NCBI GenBank assembly: GCA_020633075.1
Contig: JACKEI010000002.1
Span: 1,426,001-1,490,000 of the forward strand
Origin: Sandaracinaceae bacterium
GTDB taxonomy: Bacteria; Myxococcota_A; Polyangia; Polyangiales; Houyiibacteriaceae
DNA length: 64,000 nt
Direction: 5' to 3'
Shown: positions 10,966 to 18,684 of the stretch, piece after piece
Layout: each line of letters opens with the position of its first letter
Position numbering within the stretch: the first letter of the stretch is position 1
Position numbers and translations under genes: made by a program
The notes under the pieces: model-generated
The model's database searches: none
What the model was told of the DNA's origin: nothing
Seen by the model: the letters and a program-made list of their open reading frames with translations, nothing else

Positions 10966-11075
10966 CAATCGTGGCGTAGCTGTAGGTCTGCAGAATCCAG
11001 CTATCCCAGCGGGCCACCTGCGCGTGGCCTCGTGTCCAGCTCAGCAACAGCGCCCCATTCGCCGCCGGAATGAAC

Positions 11076-11106
11076 AGGCCCCGGAACCTCTATGATTCCA
11101 GGGCCT
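11076..11106 (-). terminator. Hairpin terminator downstream of tRNA-Thr
   Basis: Inverted repeat AGGCCCCGGAA / TTCCAGGGCCT (11-bp arms, one mismatch) around a 9-nt loop, beginning 5 nt past the 3' end of the tRNA on the minus strand. It lacks a strong T run but sits where transcription of the tRNA must stop. It could also end the TPR gene transcript arriving from the other side. Confidence 0.5.
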
Positions 11107-11110
11107 TGTT

Positions 11111-11186
11111 TGGAGCCACCTATCCGACTTGAACGGACGACCTGCGGTTTACGAAACCGCTGCTCTACCGACTGAGCTAAGGTGGC
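11111..11186 (-). tRNA. tRNA-Thr (anticodon CGT)
   Basis: A complete 76-nt cloverleaf on the minus strand. The acceptor stem is GCCACCT/AGGTGGC, the D-loop contains AGTCGGTAGA, the anticodon stem is GCGGT/ACCGC with loop TTCGTAA (anticodon CGT, reading ACG threonine codons), and the T-loop is TTCAAGT. The terminal CCA is encoded (11111-11113). ACG is a common Thr codon in this GC-rich sequence. Confidence 0.96.
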
Positions 11187-11451
11187 GAGAAGCGCCGCAT
11201 CTGGTAGCGCGCAGGGGCGGATATGTCAACCGTTGCTGCCCGCTCCAGGGCCACTTTTTGGCCTCGCTTGCCAGGCTGTGGGGTCATGCACAGGCGGCGG
11301 CCCGCGCCGTGCGGGCTCGTGCGCACGCCTTGGCGCTCTCCCGAGCGCTCGGACGGCTCCCGGCGGACGCTGTTTCGCCTCGCCAGAAGAGGCGCCGCAC
11401 GCGACGAAAGCGGCTACCCGAAGCCCCGCCATTCGTGGTATCTCCCGGCCC

Positions 11452-12510
11452 GTGCGTAGTTCGACCGCCGTCCTGCTGACCCTGATGGGTCTGCCCCTCA
11501 TGGGCTGCCCTCCCACTCTCTCGCAGCAGCGCGGCGAAGAGCACCTGGACGCGTTCGCTGCGGCTGAGCGGCACCTGCACCACGGCCGCCTGGACGAGGC
11601 CGAGCAGGCCTACGCGGAGGCCTCGGCGCACGCGGAGCGCCGCATCGACCGGGACGAGGCGGACTACCGCCGCAGCCGCGTGCTCATCGACCAAGAGCGC
11701 TACGACGAAGCAGTGGCCCTGCTCATCGACCTGGGTGGCCGGCGCCCCGTCTCGCGCCGCACCGGCCGCGCCCTCTACGACGCCGCGCGCGTGCTGAACG
11801 AGCGCATGAACCAGCCCGAGCGCGCCTTCGAGCTCTACGAGCAGATCATGCGCGAGTTCCCGGACGACGGCCTGGGCACGCGCTCCCTCTTCTTCCGCAC
11901 CTTCGCCTGGCGCGACAGCGGCAACTACGCCGCCGCCATCGCCTACCTGGACGAGCTCTACCCCACGCTGGGCGAGGCCGACCTGGCGGACGACGTGCTC
12001 AAGCTCAAGGCGGACATCCAGCTGGAGGCCGATGACCGCGCCGGCGCGCGCGCCACGCTCGAGCAGATCGTGCGCGACCACCCGTACCCGCAGGGGCACC
12101 GCTGGGACGAGGCCATCGCCAAGCTGGCGGAGATGGACGTCGAAGACGGCCACCCGCTGGTGGCCATCCGCCGCTTGGAGCGCATGCTGGAGCGCTTCGA
12201 GAACACCACCATCATCGGCAGCTACACCCAGACCGGCATGCCGCTGGCGCAGCTGACCATCGCGCGCATCTACCGCGACGAGCTGCACGACTACAGCGAG
12301 GCCGACAGCCAGTTCCGCCGCGTAGTGCGTCGCTTCCCGGACAGCATCCTGCACGACGACGCGCGCTACGAGCGGGGCGTCATGTGGCTGGAGCAGGGCG
12401 AGCGCGAGCGTGGCTGCGACATCCTGCGCGACGTGGTCGAGGACTTCGAGGTGGGCCACCCGCGCCGCCTGGCCGCCGCCCGCGTCGAAGCCGACTGCGG
12501 CGGCGAGTAG
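11452..12510 (+). CDS. TPR-repeat lipoprotein
   Basis: A 352-residue lipoprotein with TPR-like helical repeats, probably in the outer membrane facing the periplasm. I chose GTG at 11452 because it gives a clean signal with lipobox LMGC (Cys19); the open frame extends upstream to 11182 but into tRNA-flanking, non-protein-like sequence. Repeats such as RLDEAEQAYAEASAHAERR, PERAFELYEQIMREFPDDG and YSEADSQFRRVVRRFPDS resemble BamD/YbgF-type TPRs, which act as scaffolds for envelope protein complexes. The length is longer than BamD (about 245), so it is likely a paralogue and not BamD itself. No barrel-assembly gene is adjacent. Confidence 0.85.
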   Translation: MRSSTAVLLTLMGLPLMGCPPTLSQQRGEEHLDAFAAAERHLHHGRLDEAEQAYAEASAHAERRIDRDEADYRRSRVLIDQERYDEAVALLIDLGGRRPVSRRTGRALYDAARVLNERMNQPERAFELYEQIMREFPDDGLGTRSLFFRTFAWRDSGNYAAAIAYLDELYPTLGEADLADDVLKLKADIQLEADDRAGARATLEQIVRDHPYPQGHRWDEAIAKLAEMDVEDGHPLVAIRRLERMLERFENTTIIGSYTQTGMPLAQLTIARIYRDELHDYSEADSQFRRVVRRFPDSILHDDARYERGVMWLEQGERERGCDILRDVVEDFEVGHPRRLAAARVEADCGGE

Positions 12511-12644
12511 AAGCGCCGCGCGCTCCCGCGCAGCGGCGAGGCAGCGCCCCCCAGCAACAGAGAGGCCCCGGGAGCGCAGCGCGCGTCACCGAGGCCTTGG
12601 GCAATCCAGCAGGCGGCGCGCCACAGGCACGCCCAGCGCGCTAC

Positions 12645-13079
12645 CTAGAAGTCGTCGTCGCCGCCGGCTTCCTCGAAGTCGTCGTCGGTGTCGTCGTCCG
12701 CGTCGTCATCGAGGTCGTCCGTGTCGTCGTCGGCGTCGTCCGCGTCGTCGGTGTCGTCCACCTCTTCCGGCTCGTCCTCACCGTCGGGGGAGCCGAACTT
12801 CAGCTCGATGTCCGCGTCCGTGAGGTGCGCCTCCAGCAGCTCCAGCAGCTCGTCGAGGTCCTCCATGGACCACTCTTCGAGCACCTCCGAGATGAAGTCG
12901 TAGATGTCCCCCGAGTCCACGCGGCGCTCGATCTCCTCCGTGTCTTCTGTCGAGAAGACGCGAACGAGGTCATCGCGGAGGTTCTCCGTGTCGCCTTCTT
13001 CGATGGCGTCGGAAACCGAGAGTCTGATCTGGCGCAAAGCGCGGTTGTCGAGGTAGATCTCCACGAACCGATTCTCCAA
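12645..13079 (-). CDS. Small acidic protein with poly-Asp tail
   Basis: A 144-residue highly acidic protein of unknown function. The first about 95 residues look folded and helical (SMEDLDELLELLEAHLTD). The last 45 are almost only Asp, Glu and Ala with repeated DDxD/DDAD units. Such tails mimic nucleic acid or bind divalent cations or basic proteins; this is inference only. There is no signal peptide, so it is presumably cytoplasmic. It converges with the TPR lipoprotein gene and diverges from the barrel gene that starts about 50 bp away. Confidence 0.75.
   Translation of the reverse strand: MENRFVEIYLDNRALRQIRLSVSDAIEEGDTENLRDDLVRVFSTEDTEEIERRVDSGDIYDFISEVLEEWSMEDLDELLELLEAHLTDADIELKFGSPDGEDEPEEVDDTDDADDADDDTDDLDDDADDDTDDDFEEAGGDDDF
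12648..12765. repeat. GTC/GTCGTC low-complexity tract encoding the Asp tail
   Basis: Imperfect trinucleotide tract (GTC on the plus strand, GAC Asp codons on the minus strand) covering the 3' end of the acidic-protein gene. It would be prone to in-frame slippage, so the tail length could vary among strains. Confidence 0.6.
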
Positions 13080-13130
13080 TAGCTACGGACGGCGCCCATT
13101 ATGGGGTGCTCGACCCACCTGTCAAATCCG

Positions 13131-13814
13131 ATGTCCCGAAGTCCTCGCACCCCTCTCCCTTCCGTTCGTTCGCGCAGGGCAGATGTGCGTGGTCTCTGTG
13201 TCTCGCTGGGGTTCGCCGCCAGCGTGTTCTTGTGTGCGACCGCAGTCCACGCGCAGGCCTTCGAGCTGCCACCGGACCCTCGCGACCGCCCGCCCGCGTG
13301 GAACGTGGAGCCGCGTCTCGAGCTGGACGTGCCGCTGGTCACGCGCCGCCTCTGCCCCGACAACGCCGCGTGCATCTACGGCTCCGGCTTTGGTCTGGGC
13401 GCGCTGGTGGAGCGTCGCTACCGCAGCGGCGTCGGGCTGGGCGCGGCGTACGACATGGGCTTCATGGGCGGCGACAACGTGTTCGAGCTCAGCACGCTGC
13501 AGAAGCTGAGCGTCTCGTTCCGCTACTTCTTCATGCTTCGCAACGCCGCGCACCCCTTCGTCGGCGTGGAGGTGGGCGGCGTCCTCTTCGGTGACACCTT
13601 CCGGGTGTCCACGGGGGGCTTCCACGTGGACGGGCGCGCCGGCGTCGAGATCGAAGCCACCAACACCCTCTCGTTCACGCTCTACGGTGTGATCCGGGCC
13701 CTCTACACCGCGCCCTTCACGTCTCAGCCCGACGGTCTGCGGCGCTCTCACAGCGGGGGCATGGACCTGACCTTCAACGTGGGCGCGGGGCTCGCGCTCC
13801 GCTTTGGCCCGTGA
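13131..13814 (+). CDS. Outer-membrane beta-barrel protein
   Basis: A 227-residue exported protein, probably a small outer-membrane barrel. ATG at 13131 (MSRSPRTP) leads to a signal peptide (GLCVSLGFAASVFLCATAVHAQA, cleavage after AQA). The mature part is built of alternating hydrophobic/polar strands (FGLGALVERRY, VGLGAAYDMGFM, KLSVSFRYFFML, LSFTLYGVIRALY) and ends GAGLALRFGP, close to the aromatic-terminal barrel signature. Two Cys (LCPDNAAC) may form a disulfide. An in-frame ATG at 13101 would add ten residues ahead of the signal. Cargo or role unknown. Confidence 0.8.
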   Translation: MSRSPRTPLPSVRSRRADVRGLCVSLGFAASVFLCATAVHAQAFELPPDPRDRPPAWNVEPRLELDVPLVTRRLCPDNAACIYGSGFGLGALVERRYRSGVGLGAAYDMGFMGGDNVFELSTLQKLSVSFRYFFMLRNAAHPFVGVEVGGVLFGDTFRVSTGGFHVDGRAGVEIEATNTLSFTLYGVIRALYTAPFTSQPDGLRRSHSGGMDLTFNVGAGLALRFGP

Positions 13815-13875
13815 GCCCAGCCGGGCCGGATGATTGCTTGACTCAGAGGGGCTCGCCGGGTTCCACTTCGCCAGA

Positions 13876-15138
13876 ATGAGCTGCCCAAGCTGCGCCCATA
13901 GCAACCCCGTCGGGAGCGTCTTCTGCCAGAACTGCGGCTTTCGGCTGCCAGCGCAGCCCGCACCCCCTGCTGCCGCGCCGACAACGGTCGCGTGTAACCG
14001 CTGTGGTTCGGCCCAGGCCGCTCACATGCGCTTCTGTACGGAGTGCGGCAACAGCCTCCCCGGCCAGCCCGCCCAGGCGGCGCCGCCGCCCGCTGCTGCG
14101 CAGCCGGCGCCCCAGCCCGCTCCCGCGCCCCAGCCGGCGCCCGCGCCTCAGCCCGCCGCTGGCGGCGCTCCGGCGGCGTCCATCGGTCAGGCCGTGGCGG
14201 AGCAGATCTCCGGCGCCATCGGCGGCCCCCTGTGCTGGCGCTGCCGCGGCGTGGGTGACAACGGCTCCGAGTTCTGCAAGTTCTGCGGCGCCCGCTACAG
14301 CGACGCGCCCGGCCAGGCCGCTCCCGCCGCCCAGCCCGCTCCCGCGCCCCAGCCCGCGCCTGCCGCGCAGCCCGCTCCGTACGTGGCGCCCGCCGCGCAG
14401 CCCACGCCCGCCATGCCCGCTCAGCCTGCGGCCTACGCCGCGACCGTGGCTCCGGGCGCCGGTGCGCAGGTCGCCGTGGCGCGCTTGGTGTCCATCCTGA
14501 AAGACGGCTCGGACGGCCAGGCCTTCCCGCTCAAAGAGGGCAGCACCGACATCGGTCGCAGCGAGGGGGACATCGTCTTGGCCGACGACCCGTACCTCTC
14601 GCCCCGCCACGCGCGCGTTCGCGGCGCTTCGGGTCGCTTCTACCTGCGTGACCTGGACAGCGCCAACGGCGTCTACATGCGGCTCACCGCGCCAGCGGAC
14701 CTCGTGTCGGGCGACCACATCCTCATTGGGCAGCAGGTGCTGCGCTTCGAGCTGCTGAACGACGGCGAGCTCCCGCTCGGCCCCGCCCACCTCGGAGGCG
14801 TGCTCGCGTTCGGGACACCCGAGGTGCCGCGTTTCGCGCGCCTCGTGCAGTACACCACGGAGGGCGTCGGGCGTGACCTGCACTACCTCTACCGCGACGA
14901 GACCATCCTCGGTCGCGAGAACGGCGACATCGTGTTCACGGACGATCCTTTCTTGTCGCGTCGCCATGCCGCCATCGAGATCGAGCGCAGCTCGAAGCGT
15001 TGTCGCCTCAAGGACGTCGGGTCCTCCAACGGGACCAGCCTGCGCGTGCGTGGTGAGCGCGAGCTCGTGCACGGCGACCACTTCCGGGTGGGCCGTCACC
15101 TCTTCCGCTTCGACATGAACGCCGGAGCTGGCCGATGA
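13876..15138 (+). CDS. Triple zinc-ribbon, double FHA-domain adaptor protein
   Basis: A 420-residue cytoplasmic adaptor with three CxxC...CxxC zinc ribbons: CPSC/CQNC (3-20), CNRC/CTEC (about 41-57) and CWRC/CKFC (about 120-137). They are joined by Pro/Ala/Gln-rich linkers and followed by two FHA domains (about 205-290 and 325-415) with the phosphopeptide-binding GRSEGD / SPRHARV and GREN / SRRHAAI / SSNGT motifs. It therefore should bind two phosphothreonine sites, on partners or on a dimeric kinase. Start: ATG at 13876; the open frame extends to a TTG at 13834. Its stop overlaps the start of the PP2C phosphatase by 4 nt (ATGA), so binding and dephosphorylation are translationally coupled. 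Confidence 0.9.
   Translation: MSCPSCAHSNPVGSVFCQNCGFRLPAQPAPPAAAPTTVACNRCGSAQAAHMRFCTECGNSLPGQPAQAAPPPAAAQPAPQPAPAPQPAPAPQPAAGGAPAASIGQAVAEQISGAIGGPLCWRCRGVGDNGSEFCKFCGARYSDAPGQAAPAAQPAPAPQPAPAAQPAPYVAPAAQPTPAMPAQPAAYAATVAPGAGAQVAVARLVSILKDGSDGQAFPLKEGSTDIGRSEGDIVLADDPYLSPRHARVRGASGRFYLRDLDSANGVYMRLTAPADLVSGDHILIGQQVLRFELLNDGELPLGPAHLGGVLAFGTPEVPRFARLVQYTTEGVGRDLHYLYRDETILGRENGDIVFTDDPFLSRRHAAIEIERSSKRCRLKDVGSSNGTSLRVRGERELVHGDHFRVGRHLFRFDMNAGAGR
14083..14415. repeat. Pro-Ala-Gln linker repeats
   Basis: Two blocks of degenerate tandem repeats (units like CAGCCCGCTCCCGCGCCC, about 14083-14160 and 14308-14415) encode (A/P)QPAP linkers between the zinc ribbons and before the first FHA domain. 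They are coding low-complexity sequence, likely flexible or extended spacers. Confidence 0.7.
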
Positions 15139-16730
15139 GCGAACCTGGCCAGAACGAGGCGCCCCAGGCGCCTACGGATGCAGAAGGGCACGCGGGCAAC
15201 GTGGAGCAATCATCCCCAGCGACGGGCGAAGCGTCCCCCAACGGGCACGAAGACGCCATGAAGACGCCCACGGCGGGCATCCCGTCCGTCATGCCCGCCG
15301 GGCCCATCCACGTGCGCTTCTACGGTGCCACCAACGTGGGGCTCATCCGCGAGCACAACGAAGACAACCTCACGGTGGCCAACCTGACCACCAAGGTGCG
15401 GGACCTGCCGGACGGCCTGGTGCAAGAGGCCGAGGTCCTGCCCGACGGGATCCTGCTCGCGGTCTGTGACGGCATGGGCGGCGCCGCCGCGGGCGAGGTC
15501 GCCAGCCAGATGGCCGTGGACACCATCTTCGAGATCATGTCCGGTGGGGAGACCTGTGCGTCGCGCGACGACCTGGCGCGCCGGCTGGTCTACTCCATCG
15601 AAGATGCTGGCGGACGCATCTTCGGCAGCGCCAAGATGGACCGCTCCCGGCGCGGCATGGGCACCACCGCCACCGCGGCGGCCCTCATCGACAAGGTGCT
15701 CTTCGTGGGCCAGGTCGGCGACAGCCGCGCCTACGTCCTGCGCAACGGCGAGCTCTCGCTCATCACCAAGGACCAGAGCTTGGTGAACCAGCTGATCGAG
15801 GCGGGCCAGCTCACGGAAGAAGAGGCCGAGTCCTTCGAGCACTCCAACATCATCCTGCAGGCCCTCGGCACCACCGAGGACGTGTCGGTGGACCTCACCT
15901 TCCTGGAGCTGCGCCAGGGCGACCGCATCATGATGTGCTCCGACGGCCTGAGCGGCATGGTGCACTCCGAGATCATCCGCGAGGTGCTGGCCGAAGTGCG
16001 CGACATCCCCGCCTGCTGCGCTCGGCTGATCGAGATGGCCAACGCAGGCGGCGGGCACGACAACATCACCTGCATCATCGCGGACTTCGACGGCCCCGGC
16101 TTGGCTCCGGCGGCTGGCGCGCCCAAGGCCGCCTACCAGCAGTACCCGCTGCCGGTGCTGGAAGAAGACGACGAGCGCGCGGCGCGTCGCACCAGCATGA
16201 AGTCCGGCGCCACCAAGCCCGGCAGCGACGTGAAGCGCGCCCCCATCGAGTACGACGACCCGGCGCCCACGCTCCCCACCGGTGCGCCCATCCCGTGGTC
16301 CCTCGTCGCCCTCGGCGCCATACTCCTTGGCGCGCTCCTGCTCTTCGCGTTCTTCATCGTCTTCGGCCTGACCACCACGGCCGAGCCAGACGTCCCTCCC
16401 ATGCCGCCTCCGCCCATCGTGCCCAGCGCGCCGGTGGAGCTCCGCATCCGCACGGACATCAGCAACGGGCACCTCTTCGTGGACGGCGAGGACTACGGCC
16501 CGGTGACCTCTGGCGCCGATGTGCAGCTGGAGCTGTCGTCGGGTGTGCACCGGCTGGAGATCCGCGTGGCGGGCAGCCCCATCGTCAGCTCCGAGCTCAC
16601 GCTGCGCCCCGGCATCCCCGGTGACGTGCTCTTGAGCGGTCCCAGCGCCGAGGAGGACGGCGCGGAGCCACCCCCCACGCCCGTCCCCACGCCAGCGCCC
16701 CCCGGCGCAACGGGGACGCCTGTCCCCTAG
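15135..16730 (+). CDS. Membrane PP2C-type Ser/Thr phosphatase with PEGA-like tail
   Basis: A 531-residue PPM-family phosphatase that removes phosphate from Ser/Thr using two metal ions. The N-terminal about 45 residues are Pro/Ser/Glu-rich. The catalytic domain (about 55-320) has EHNEDN, VCDGMGGAAAGEVAS, GDSRAYV, SDGLSG and GGHDNITCI, with all metal-binding Asp residues present. A single membrane segment (about 386-412) is followed by an outside domain (about 435-505, LFVDGEDYGPV) resembling PEGA repeats. It is the second gene of the FHA/PP2C/FHA run, and the natural antagonist of kinases whose phosphothreonines the neighbouring FHA proteins bind. Confidence 0.93.
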   Translation: MSEPGQNEAPQAPTDAEGHAGNVEQSSPATGEASPNGHEDAMKTPTAGIPSVMPAGPIHVRFYGATNVGLIREHNEDNLTVANLTTKVRDLPDGLVQEAEVLPDGILLAVCDGMGGAAAGEVASQMAVDTIFEIMSGGETCASRDDLARRLVYSIEDAGGRIFGSAKMDRSRRGMGTTATAAALIDKVLFVGQVGDSRAYVLRNGELSLITKDQSLVNQLIEAGQLTEEEAESFEHSNIILQALGTTEDVSVDLTFLELRQGDRIMMCSDGLSGMVHSEIIREVLAEVRDIPACCARLIEMANAGGGHDNITCIIADFDGPGLAPAAGAPKAAYQQYPLPVLEEDDERAARRTSMKSGATKPGSDVKRAPIEYDDPAPTLPTGAPIPWSLVALGAILLGALLLFAFFIVFGLTTTAEPDVPPMPPPPIVPSAPVELRIRTDISNGHLFVDGEDYGPVTSGADVQLELSSGVHRLEIRVAGSPIVSSELTLRPGIPGDVLLSGPSAEEDGAEPPPTPVPTPAPPGATGTPVP

Positions 16731-16754
16731 GACCTTCCCTGTGCGAGTGACCGC

Positions 16755-18017
16755 TTGATTCGCCTGCAGCAAACGTACGGAGCCCACACAGGTCGCTCGG
16801 TCACGTTCGACCACGGGCCCGTGCGGTGTGGCCGGCAGCCGGACAACGAGCTCGCGCTCGATCCCAACGCGGACCTGGACGCGTCCGGCTACCACGCGGA
16901 GCTGGTGCGCGACGGGCGGCAGTGGAAGCTCACCGACACCAAGAGCCGCAACGGCACGTGGGTGAACGGGCAGCGCGTGGTGCAGGCCACGCTCGCGGAC
17001 GGCGACGAGATCGAGTTCGGCGCGGGCGGTCCTCGCTTTCGGGTGGAGCTGCTGGAGCCGGACGCGCCCACCATGCCGCCCCCCACGGGCCACGTGTCCA
17101 TCCGGCCACCGCCGCTGGACGCGCGCGCCGTGCTCTTCGAGCCGCGCCCCTCTTCCGCGCCCCCCACGCCCCACGCGCCCACGGCGGCGCCCGCCTTCGA
17201 CGAACCGCCTCGCCCGTCCGTTGCGGAACCCGTCACGACCAGCAAGGTCCCCTCGTACCCTCTGCCGCCCGCGTCACCGCCCGCCCGCCGCGGCCTGGGC
17301 ATGTGGCTCGTGGCCGGGCTCGGCTGCGTGAGCCTGCTGGTGGTGGGGCTCGCGGTGGGGGTGGGCTTCTGGTGGTTCCAGCGCGTGCGCACGCCGCCCC
17401 CCACGGCCGCGGACGCGTCGCGCATCGCCAACGCTCACGCAGGCGCGCTGTTCACGGTGCTGCACCGCGATCCGGCCGGCCGCGACCGCGAGATATGCGC
17501 GGGCTTCGCCGTGCGGCGGGACCTCGTCGCGACCTCGGCCCGCTGCGTGCACGCGCTGCAGGCGGCGGCCGAGAGCGGTCACCGGGCCTACGTGCGCCCC
17601 CCCGGCGGCGTGCTCCAGGAGGTCGCTCACATGTACCGCCACCCGGGCATGCCGGCTGGCGCACAGGTGGGTCCGGACGTGGGCCTGCTGCGCGTGTCGG
17701 GGAGCGCCCCCGCCCTGACCTCGCTCGCGCCCAGCAGCGAGGTGGACGGCCTGCCCGACGGCACCGCCATCTTCGTGTGGGCCGCGGCCGGCACAGGAGG
17801 AGGCCTCCGCGGCGGGCGCGTCACCAACGTGGGGGACCTCCCCAACGCAGGGCCGCATCAGCAGCTCCACTACAGTCTGCTCGGCACGCCGGGCTCGCCC
17901 GTGTTCGACCGCGAGGGCCGCGTGGTGGGCGTGCACGCGGGCACCCCCAGCCAGGACGCGGTGCCGGGCTACGGCGTGCGCATCGACGTGCTGCACGGCC
18001 TGCTCGCCGGCCTGTAG
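16755..18017 (+). CDS. FHA-transmembrane protein with degenerate trypsin-like domain
   Basis: A 420-residue membrane protein. It starts with an FHA domain (about 5-100; GRQPDNE, SRNGTWVNG), then a Pro-rich linker, a transmembrane segment (183-206) and an extracytoplasmic domain (about 220-415) with the S1/S1C trypsin-like pattern. The catalytic triad looks broken: the His position in LVATSARCV is Arg263, and the Ser position in GTPGSPVF is Pro379, while Asp308 (PDVGLLRV) remains. It is likely a pseudoprotease binding domain. A TTG start at 16755 is used; no ATG or GTG in frame leaves the FHA domain whole. It lies 24 bp after the phosphatase gene. Confidence 0.85.
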   Translation: MIRLQQTYGAHTGRSVTFDHGPVRCGRQPDNELALDPNADLDASGYHAELVRDGRQWKLTDTKSRNGTWVNGQRVVQATLADGDEIEFGAGGPRFRVELLEPDAPTMPPPTGHVSIRPPPLDARAVLFEPRPSSAPPTPHAPTAAPAFDEPPRPSVAEPVTTSKVPSYPLPPASPPARRGLGMWLVAGLGCVSLLVVGLAVGVGFWWFQRVRTPPPTAADASRIANAHAGALFTVLHRDPAGRDREICAGFAVRRDLVATSARCVHALQAAAESGHRAYVRPPGGVLQEVAHMYRHPGMPAGAQVGPDVGLLRVSGSAPALTSLAPSSEVDGLPDGTAIFVWAAAGTGGGLRGGRVTNVGDLPNAGPHQQLHYSLLGTPGSPVFDREGRVVGVHAGTPSQDAVPGYGVRIDVLHGLLAGL

Positions 18018-18028
18018 AGCCTCCGCTG

Positions 18029-18631
18029 CTACACGTCGTCGCGCAGGATGGCGTCCGCCACCGCACGCCAGCAGCGCGCGGCTTCGGCGTCTCGCTCTCC
18101 GCGCTCCCGCAGCTGCGCGGCCAGCGGGCTCTCGGTGCGCGCCGCGGGCGCGGCCGGGAGCTCCATCAAGATGCGCTGCGCACGCCGCCGGTGCTGCTCG
18201 GCCAGCGCGCGCCCGACGACGACCACCCCAGCGGTGTCGATGGGCGCGTGGAAATCATCGGGAAGTGTGATGTAGCGGCGCACGCTCTCGAGGTCGGTGC
18301 CCGTCAGGAACGTGGTGCGCCGCAGGTCGCCCAGCGTGCGGAAGGGCAGCACCTCGCCGCGGTCGAGGTCCACGCGGAAGCGCCGCGCGTCGAGGATGAT
18401 CTCGCGCATGAGCAGCCCGTCTTCCAGGTCCAGCACCAGCTCGCGCACGGGCTCCTCGAGCCGCGCGCGGTCCGTGCCGCGACGCTTGCCGGCGGCCGCC
18501 GTGAGCGCCGCGACCGCGCCTCGCCAGCGAAACTTGTCCGGGTCACGGCGGCGCACCACGCGCACCGCCCCGCGGTCTTGTCCGCGCCTGCCGTAGTATT
18601 CGATCGCGTCGGTGATGCGTGCGCCAGCCAT
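18029..18631 (-). CDS. Hypothetical protein
   Basis: A 200-residue Arg-rich protein without signal or membrane segments and without a recognised family. The ATG at 18631 (MAGARITDAIEYYG) is chosen; the frame stays open upstream only as a shadow of the phosphohexomutase gene. The middle section alternates charged and hydrophobic residues (REIILDARRFRVDLDRG), typical of a compact beta-rich domain, and the C-terminus is helical. It is 53 bp downstream of the phosphohexomutase gene on the same strand, so it may be the last gene of that operon. Confidence 0.65.
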   Translation of the reverse strand: MAGARITDAIEYYGRRGQDRGAVRVVRRRDPDKFRWRGAVAALTAAAGKRRGTDRARLEEPVRELVLDLEDGLLMREIILDARRFRVDLDRGEVLPFRTLGDLRRTTFLTGTDLESVRRYITLPDDFHAPIDTAGVVVVGRALAEQHRRRAQRILMELPAAPAARTESPLAAQLRERGERDAEAARCWRAVADAILRDDV

Positions 18632-18684
18632 GAGTCCTCGACCGAGGTTGTCGGTGGGGACGCGCGATCGGTCAAGAAAGTGGG

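Noticed and set aside
11452..12510. BamD outer-membrane assembly factor
   Set aside because: The protein is about 100 residues longer than BamD and only the TPR-lipoprotein layout matches; no bam genes are adjacent.
12520..12577. GCGCTCCCG / CGGGAGCGC inverted repeat as a terminator
   Set aside because: The arms are 40 bp apart and GC-only; such pairs are expected by chance in this base composition.
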